From: Promethearchaeota archaeon
GTDB lineage: Archaea; Asgardarchaeota; Lokiarchaeia; Sigyniarchaeales; SOKP01
Direction of reading: 5' to 3'
Assembly (NCBI GenBank): GCA_029838195.1
Contig: JALGVJ010000024.1
Span: 1 to 64,000, forward strand
Length of the DNA stretch: 64,000 bases
Positions 61,729 to 64,000 of this stretch are shown in pieces. How positions within the stretch are numbered: the stretch's first letter is position 1; every line of letters begins with the position of its first letter. The notes under the pieces were generated by a model. It saw only the letters and a program-made list of their open reading frames with translations. It was not told the DNA's origin and made no database searches. The translations under genes and the position numbers were made by a program.

Positions 61729-62973
61729 ATGTTAATGGACTTGCTTTTGGTTCTTTTTATTTTAGGAATTGTTGTTTTAACTTTAGGTGTTCTTTTAGAG
61801 AAGACTATTAAAATGCCTTGGATGTTTAGTTTGGTTATTTTTGGAATGATTATATCCCCTTTTAATTTCTTTCCTGAAACTGTAAATTCACCAGAATTTA
61901 AGTTCATTTCTCAATTAGGAATGTTAGGATTTCTTTTCCTTATAGGATTAAATTTAAACCTTGAAAAGATAAAAAAACTTGGAGGATATATTCTTTTTAC
62001 CACAATTTCTTTAGCTTTAACCGAAGTGACTATCATTGCTATGATAATATATTTCTTTTTCCCGGCTGATGTGAGTTATTCATTACCAATTGCCATATTA
62101 GTAGGCTATGGATTTGGGACAATTGGAGAAGTGGTATTGCTTGCAATTTTGATGGAATTTAAAATCGAACATACCAAATTTGGGCAAATTACTCTTGGTA
62201 CGGGAGTATTCGATGACATCATAGAAATTTTTCTTCTGGCAAGTTTAGCGGTCTTACCTGAATTAAGCGCAAATTCGGAGGTAAGTAACATCAGTAATTT
62301 CCTTTTTGTATTAATTAATCTAGGGAGTTTGATTTTACTTCTTTTTATCAATATAAAAATAGGAAAACGCTTAAAGTCATATCTCAAAGAAAAAAGTAAT
62401 AAATTGCCATCTTATATCATGCCATTTATGATCTTGTCTGTCCTATTTTTATATTGTGTTTTTGGTGGAATTACTTCTGAGAATTTAGGATTCGTCGGGG
62501 CAGTATTTGGTGGAATTGCAATAAAAGCAATGCTACCAGAAAGGATGTTAGAGAAACATCATAATTTGATTAGATATGGGTTCATGTTCATAATTTCTCC
62601 TGCTTTCTTTTTCAGTATGGGATATCATATCTCTTTGTTTGCTATATTAGTTGCTCCTTTGCTTATCATTGGAATAGTGGCAATTTCTTTAAGTGTACGT
62701 GTTTCAGGCTCAACTCTCATATATAGAAAGATTTTAGGTACAAAAGAGGCTGCCCTTTTAGGTGTAGGGCTATGTGCAAAATTTAGCACGAGTATTATTA
62801 TTTTGACAATTCTCTATAATTCAGGACTCTTATCAGAATTCATGTTTTCCGTGCTCATGGGCGCTTTTTTAATAATGAAACCCATTATCGTAATAATCTA
62901 CTCTAAGGGTGTTTCGAAATATCTGGCTCCTAAAGTAAAAAATGAATTAATAAAAAATGGAGGTGTTGTTTAA
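61729..62973 (+). CDS. CPA2-type cation:proton antiporter
   Basis: 414 aa, about twelve to thirteen hydrophobic segments. Typical helices: MLGFLFLIGLNLNLEKIKKL (the glycine-rich fourth segment), the unwound region LGTGVFDDIIEIFLLASLAV with the Asp pair that binds the ion, and GVGLCAKFSTSIIILTILY. Exchanges Na+ or K+ for H+. Why it is paired with a DGC protein is unknown. Confidence 0.86.
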   Translation: MLMDLLLVLFILGIVVLTLGVLLEKTIKMPWMFSLVIFGMIISPFNFFPETVNSPEFKFISQLGMLGFLFLIGLNLNLEKIKKLGGYILFTTISLALTEVTIIAMIIYFFFPADVSYSLPIAILVGYGFGTIGEVVLLAILMEFKIEHTKFGQITLGTGVFDDIIEIFLLASLAVLPELSANSEVSNISNFLFVLINLGSLILLLFINIKIGKRLKSYLKEKSNKLPSYIMPFMILSVLFLYCVFGGITSENLGFVGAVFGGIAIKAMLPERMLEKHHNLIRYGFMFIISPAFFFSMGYHISLFAILVAPLLIIGIVAISLSVRVSGSTLIYRKILGTKEAALLGVGLCAKFSTSIIILTILYNSGLLSEFMFSVLMGAFLIMKPIIVIIYSKGVSKYLAPKVKNELIKNGGVV

Positions 62974-62976
62974 CAC

Positions 62977-63612
62977 GTGGATCATGAGTATGAAAAAATT
63001 AATGAAAAAAAATATGAGGAGATTCACAAAAGAAGAAATGACTCGTTTGTAAAAGTTGCGGAATTTGGTGAAGCTATTTTAAATAGTGTTCAATTCAAAA
63101 ATTTAGAATTATCTGATGAAATTCCCCAAGATCTTGAAGCTAAGAAACTACTCATTTTATATGAAAAAAGATTATCTTTTTTAAAAATATCTTTCAATCC
63201 TAAATTAATGGAAGAGTTAAGTATTTTACAAGATAAAACCTTAAAAAATAAATGGAATCAAGCTTTAATGAAATTACAGCAAGAATTCATAGAATTATTA
63301 AGAATGTCGAATTATATTATAAGTGGAATCATGGGAAGGGATTCATTCGTAAATGATTCTGACGATTTAGTGACGATATCTGAGAATCCATTTTCAGAAA
63401 ATGATCCCCATCATCATCTATTTAAGAGCAAAACTAAAAGCAAAGATGAAGAATTAGCATGGTCAATATTAATGTCGAAAGAGTTCCGTGAGGGAAATAC
63501 TCAGCTAAAAAAGAATTTAATTTTAAAATGCAACCAAAAAATTAATTTTGTTTTAAAAATAAATCATGCGGCGCTATGCTCACCTCCTATAAGGTGTTTT
63601 TGTGGAAGATAA
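62977..63612 (+). CDS. Hypothetical helical protein with Cys-rich end
   Basis: 211 aa starting with GTG 3 bp after the antiporter stop. Strongly helical and charged (YEKINEKKYEEIHKRRNDSF, EELSILQDKTLKNKWNQAL). The last residues are ALCSPPIRCFCGR with three Cys that could bind a metal. No family recognised. Co-transcription with the antiporter and DGC genes is likely. Confidence 0.65.
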   Translation: MDHEYEKINEKKYEEIHKRRNDSFVKVAEFGEAILNSVQFKNLELSDEIPQDLEAKKLLILYEKRLSFLKISFNPKLMEELSILQDKTLKNKWNQALMKLQQEFIELLRMSNYIISGIMGRDSFVNDSDDLVTISENPFSENDPHHHLFKSKTKSKDEELAWSILMSKEFREGNTQLKKNLILKCNQKINFVLKINHAALCSPPIRCFCGR

Positions 63613-63732
63613 TGAATTTTTTCCTAAAAAAATGCAAGAAATTTAATTAAAAATAAATTCAAACGATAAAATTATTTATGTTTCTAAGTACATTAAAAAT
63701 TTTTAATAAAACTAAAAAAGTGAGAAGAAATA

Positions 63733-64000
63733 ATGGAAGAGAAAATATTAGTAAGAAATTTTGAAATCAAAGAGATTTTACCTTGTCTAACAACGCCAGG
63801 ATATATTAGATTTGTTGCGCAAGCAGATAATAGACTTGATGATGTAATACCTATAATTTTCATACAAACACCACCAGGGAAAGCTAATTACATCCAAAAG
63901 GATAATACTTTAACTTTGCGCATGTTTAATCGAAATGTAACGCTTTTTGCTTCCGGAAAAATTGGAGTAACTAATACCCCCGATGTAAATGCGGCTAAAG
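63733..64000 (+). CDS. Unidentified protein, N-terminal 89 residues (cut by window edge)
   Basis: Starts ATG at 63733: MEEKILVRNFEIKEILPCLT, TPGYIRFVAQADNRLDDVIP, PPGKANYIQ and LRMFNRNVTLFASGKIGVTN. The frame is open to the window edge. The same family exists as a dead copy at 54728-55060. No named family recognised; LPCLTTPG and the following alternating strands suggest a small alpha/beta domain. It belongs to the DGC-antiporter operon by orientation. Confidence 0.75.
   Translation, partial: MEEKILVRNFEIKEILPCLTTPGYIRFVAQADNRLDDVIPIIFIQTPPGKANYIQKDNTLTLRMFNRNVTLFASGKIGVTNTPDVNAAK

Noticed and set aside
1-64000. CRISPR array
   Set aside because: No regularly spaced direct repeats of 24-40 bp were seen; the only arrays are a 2 x 21-bp and a 3 x 20-bp repeat without spacers.
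1-64000. Prophage or plasmid origin
   Set aside because: No integrase, capsid, terminase, Rep or partition genes are seen.

Overview
The window reads as a stretch of an Asgard-type archaeal chromosome (Promethearchaeota, Lokiarchaeia-like). This placement is inference, resting on several sights: strongly AT-rich DNA with long A/T spacers; a tRNA-His with a bulge-helix-bulge (BHB) intron; archaeal families (tungsten aldehyde:ferredoxin oxidoreductase, four-subunit 2-oxoacid:ferredoxin oxidoreductase, DUF166, DtxR- and Lrp-type regulators); a zinc-ribbon/'IVFVD...RGYEKID' domain that I associate with Lokiarchaeal paralogues; and SD sequences used for many but not all genes.

Layout. 0-10 kb: a gene tail, tRNA-His, a small zinc ribbon protein, then aldehyde ferredoxin oxidoreductase, a glycyl radical enzyme (GRE) activase and a 988-residue GRE with an N-terminal SCP2-like lipid-binding domain, all on the minus strand, facing a divergent acyl-CoA synthetase. 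Together these could make a diol/hydroxy-compound or hydrophobic-substrate pathway: radical enzyme -> aldehyde -> acid + reduced ferredoxin -> acyl-CoA. 10-23 kb: GPH sugar transporter, URO-D family protein (frameshifted end), a small-molecule kinase whose P-loop lies outside the ORF call, DtxR and RHH regulators, a ferredoxin/unknown/Zn-alcohol dehydrogenase operon, an MBL hydrolase, a 341-bp inverted-repeat element, and an LsrF-like aldolase. 23-29 kb: lipase-like hydrolase, ABC-2 exporter, DMT transporter, membrane protein. 29-36 kb: a five-gene operon ferredoxin-korA-korB-korC-(FrhB/PyrK fusion), next to an isocitrate/isopropylmalate dehydrogenase-like gene. 36-43 kb: HdrB-like CCG protein, LutB-like protein, Gfo/Idh oxidoreductase, GlcD-like flavoprotein and a GH4 glycosidase. 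43-47 kb: TSUP exporter with a divergent regulator, and a histidyl-tRNA synthetase with a ~290-residue N-terminal extension.

47-64 kb is an accessory island of metalloid/thiol character. It holds three ArsR repressors (all with C-x-C metal motifs), two Lrp-like regulators with a Cys-rich tail, two ACR3/bile-acid-type exporters, an ArsP-like permease with a thioredoxin partner, and five DGC-domain (putative zinc-binding) proteins. One DGC protein is fused to a lipoyl H-protein and sits in an operon with a ferredoxin and a stand-alone HdrA-N-like protein. Decayed transposase-like fragments and a dead copy of the gene at the window's right edge show that the island has been rearranged.

The most striking observation is that two protein genes are interrupted by tiny (30 and 29 nt) segments that carry stops or break the frame. 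These are the LsrF-like aldolase, right after its DHG motif, and korC, right after its GFGGQ motif. In both, the boundaries set by protein homology coincide to the nucleotide with cut sites predicted from a BHB-type fold (3-nt bulge, 4-bp helix, 3-nt bulge). The aldolase fold is complete on both sides; in korC the outer helix is weak. These look like pre-mRNA introns removed by the tRNA splicing endonuclease. ORF callers see only truncated genes there.
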